Of a stretch of 15,356 nucleotides of DNA, positions 13,974-15,356 are shown in pieces. The DNA lies in NCBI GenBank assembly GCA_046756245.1, contig JBHHVZ010000069.1, forward strand, positions 1-15,356. Direction: 5' to 3'. Source of the stretch: G021776435 sp046756245 (lineage in GTDB: Bacteria; Pseudomonadota; Alphaproteobacteria; Caulobacterales; Parvularculaceae). Position 1 is the first letter of the stretch, and every line of letters starts with the position of its first letter. The notes beneath the pieces were generated by a model. It was given only the letters and a program-made list of their open reading frames with translations. It was not told the DNA's origin and did no database searches. The position numbers were made by a program, and so were the translations under genes.

Positions 13974-13992
13974 AACAGTAAACTCCACTGTT
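13974..13992. promoter_or_regulatory. inverted repeat in the Fic promoter region
   Basis: AACAGT (13974-13979) and ACTGTT (13987-13992) are complementary arms with a 7-base spacer, located about 57-75 bases upstream of the Fic start. This could be an operator or a binding site overlapping the promoter. No convincing -10/-35 pair can be fixed beside it. Confidence 0.4.
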
Positions 13993-14008
13993 TAATTTTA
14001 ACCCATTA

Positions 14009-14040
14009 TCCTTTAATAAGATTCAAGCGTTATTAAAGGA
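14009..14040. promoter_or_regulatory. perfect inverted repeat covering the Fic ribosome binding site
   Basis: TCCTTTAATAA (14009-14019) and TTATTAAAGGA (14030-14040) are perfect 11-base complements with a 10-base spacer. The arm centres are 21 bases apart, about two turns of DNA, which suits a dimeric repressor. As RNA, the same repeat would form a hairpin that hides the AAAGGA (14035-14040) used as the Shine-Dalgarno sequence for the ATG at 14049. Either reading predicts tight control of Fic production. Confidence 0.75.
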
Positions 14041-14048
14041 TGGCCGCC

Positions 14049-15227
14049 ATGCCGAAACCGGACCTTCGGGAGCGGATCGGGCGCTATGTGACCACGAGCG
14101 CCGTCGGCGAGCGCGTGCGCGCTTATGTGCCGAAACCGCTGCCGCCGGCGCCTTCGGTCGATTTGTCCGCGCTCGCCGGACTTGTCAGCGAGGCGATGCA
14201 CGCACTCGGCCGGCTCGACGGCGTGGGCGCAATCGCGCCGGACACATCGCTTTTCCTCTACATGTATGTGCGCAAGGAGGCGCTGCTCTCATCGCAGATC
14301 GAGGGCACGCAGTCTTCGCTTTCCGACCTTCTGCTCTATGAAAGCGACGCGGCGCCCGGCGCGCCGGCCGACGACGTGGAAGAAGTGTCGACTTACGTCG
14401 CCGCGCTGAACCATGGGCTCGCGCGCATGGAGGGCGGCTTTCCGCTGTCGCTGCGGCTCATCCGCGAGATGCACGGGGTACTGCTTAAGACCGGGCGCGG
14501 CAGCGCGAAGCAGCCGGGCGCGTTCCGAAGCTCGCAAAACTGGATCGGCGGCACGCGGCCGGGCAATGCGCTTTTCGTGCCGCCGCCGCCGGGCGACGTG
14601 CTCGATCTCATGAGCGATCTTGAAGCCTTCCTGCACGAGGGTGAAAGCGGGCTTCCCGTTATCGTCAAGGCGGGGCTCGCCCATGTGCAGTTCGAAACGA
14701 TCCACCCGTTTCTCGACGGCAACGGCCGGCTCGGGCGTTTGTTGATTACGCTCTATCTGTGTGCTGAAGGCGTGCTGCGCGAACCGCTTCTATATCTAAG
14801 CCTCTACCTCAAAACCCATCGCCAGACTTATTATGCGCTGCTCCAGGAGGTGCGCGAGCACGGGCACTGGGAAGCGTGGCTCGAATTCTTCCTCACCGGC
14901 GTGCGCGATGTTGCGCGCAGCGCCCATGACGCCGCGCGGCGCATTTCGGAAATGTTCGAGGTTGATCTTGCAAAGGCCAAAACGCTCGGCCGCGCGGCGC
15001 CGACCGCCGCTGCGATGCTGCGCATCCTCCAGCAGCGCCCTATCGTGACCATCGGCAAAGCGGCGGAACTCGCGGAAACATCCTTCCCGACGGCGACGAA
15101 TGCGCTCTCTCACCTGCAGAAGCTTGGGATCGTCGACGAGATCAGCGGCAAACAGCGCGGTCGCGTTTACGCCTATGCACGCTATCTCGACATTCTCAGC
15201 GAAGGGACGGAGCCGCTGGCGGGGTGA
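14049..15227 (+). CDS. Fic family protein (class II, autoinhibited AMP-transferase) with C-terminal HTH
   Basis: A 392-residue Fic protein, expected to transfer AMP (or a related group) from a nucleotide to a hydroxyl side chain of a target protein. The N-terminal Fic_N region holds the inhibitory motif SSQIEG (residues 81-86; the glutamate is Glu85), which places it in class II, where the inhibitory helix is N-terminal in the same chain. The catalytic motif HPFLDGNGRLGR (219-230) is complete, with His219. A C-terminal winged-helix-like segment (about 320-385: IGKAAELAETSFPTATNALS, then a GRVYAY wing) matches the usual Fic-HTH layout. The start is taken as ATG 14049, eight bases after AAAGGA; ATG 14040 would overlap that site. 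It stands alone, without a visible antitoxin, between two tRNA genes and behind an AT-rich segment, suggesting an accessory gene. Autoregulation through its own HTH is plausible. Target unknown. Confidence 0.93.
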   Translation: MPKPDLRERIGRYVTTSAVGERVRAYVPKPLPPAPSVDLSALAGLVSEAMHALGRLDGVGAIAPDTSLFLYMYVRKEALLSSQIEGTQSSLSDLLLYESDAAPGAPADDVEEVSTYVAALNHGLARMEGGFPLSLRLIREMHGVLLKTGRGSAKQPGAFRSSQNWIGGTRPGNALFVPPPPGDVLDLMSDLEAFLHEGESGLPVIVKAGLAHVQFETIHPFLDGNGRLGRLLITLYLCAEGVLREPLLYLSLYLKTHRQTYYALLQEVREHGHWEAWLEFFLTGVRDVARSAHDAARRISEMFEVDLAKAKTLGRAAPTAAAMLRILQQRPIVTIGKAAELAETSFPTATNALSHLQKLGIVDEISGKQRGRVYAYARYLDILSEGTEPLAG

Positions 15228-15274
15228 GAGGTGGTTTGGCGCAGGCGCGTGCACGCGTCGAACAAAAAATAAAC

Positions 15275-15356
<82 letters not shown>

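Larger units (their letters stand above)
13240..14048. other. 800-base gene-poor segment between tRNA-Ser and the Fic gene
   Basis: No intact gene is convincing here. The first part (to about 13700) is GC-rich. It holds an imperfect hairpin around AAAACC-TG-GGTTTT (13290-13303), a possible relic described separately, and a 65-codon minus-strand frame (13601-13404, starting MDQKQAGALIEDVLAGRK, with GGGAG upstream) of unknown nature. The second part (about 13770-14040) is visibly richer in A and T than the rest of the window and contains the inverted repeats and presumed promoter of the Fic gene. The change in composition next to a tRNA gene is typical of acquired DNA, but no integrase or transposase is seen. 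Confidence 0.5.

Noticed and set aside
14049..15227. Fic protein as half of a toxin-antitoxin pair
   Set aside because: No small antitoxin gene lies on either side. The inhibitory motif SSQIEG is within the same protein, as in class II Fic proteins.

Overview
This window looks like chromosomal DNA of a GC-rich alphaproteobacterium. The pointers are the split methionine synthase (a free homocysteine-binding domain), the kdsB gene of Gram-negative lipopolysaccharide synthesis, many short tightly packed operons with GAGG/AGGA ribosome binding sites, and the tRNA sequences. I cannot fix the genus from sequence alone. Most of the window is ordinary core genome. The accessory-looking part is at the right end, between two tRNA genes.

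Layout. (1) 1-1964: two FKBP-type prolyl isomerase genes lie close together. One is a SlyD-type protein leaving the window on the minus strand. The other is a lipoprotein made of two tandem FKBP domains on the plus strand. About 620 bases without a convincing gene separate them. (2) 1980-5123: a minus-strand acyl-CoA:carboxylate CoA-transferase with an extra C-terminal domain diverges from a stand-alone MetH homocysteine-methyltransferase domain. A near-perfect 26-bp palindrome sits in the shared intergenic region, just upstream of the methionine gene. (3) 5178-6751: an ArgE-type deacetylase is followed by a small MAPEG membrane protein. (4) 6845-8971: a NovU/TylCIII-type methyltransferase converges on, and overlaps, a PPP-family protein phosphatase. 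(5) 9116-11291: galE, a VanZ-like membrane protein and kdsB form an operon with 4-base start/stop overlaps at both junctions, a cell-surface carbohydrate unit. The epimerase has methionine where the catalytic lysine of the YxxxK motif belongs. The operon ends at a hairpin that also appears to end a convergent 29-codon gene for a hydrophobic peptide. (6) 11773-12884: a TerC-family membrane protein converges on a 90-residue two-helix membrane protein. (7) 13150-15356: tRNA-Ser(GGA), then about 800 bases of gene-poor DNA that becomes AT-rich, then a class II Fic AMP-transferase whose ribosome binding site lies inside a perfect inverted repeat, then a partial tRNA-Leu(CAG).

I found no CRISPR array, transposase, integrase or recognisable multi-gene defence system. 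The observations most worth following are the Lys-to-Met change in GalE, the palindrome in front of the split metH, the inverted repeat covering the Fic ribosome binding site, and the small hydrophobic gene paired with the kdsB terminator.
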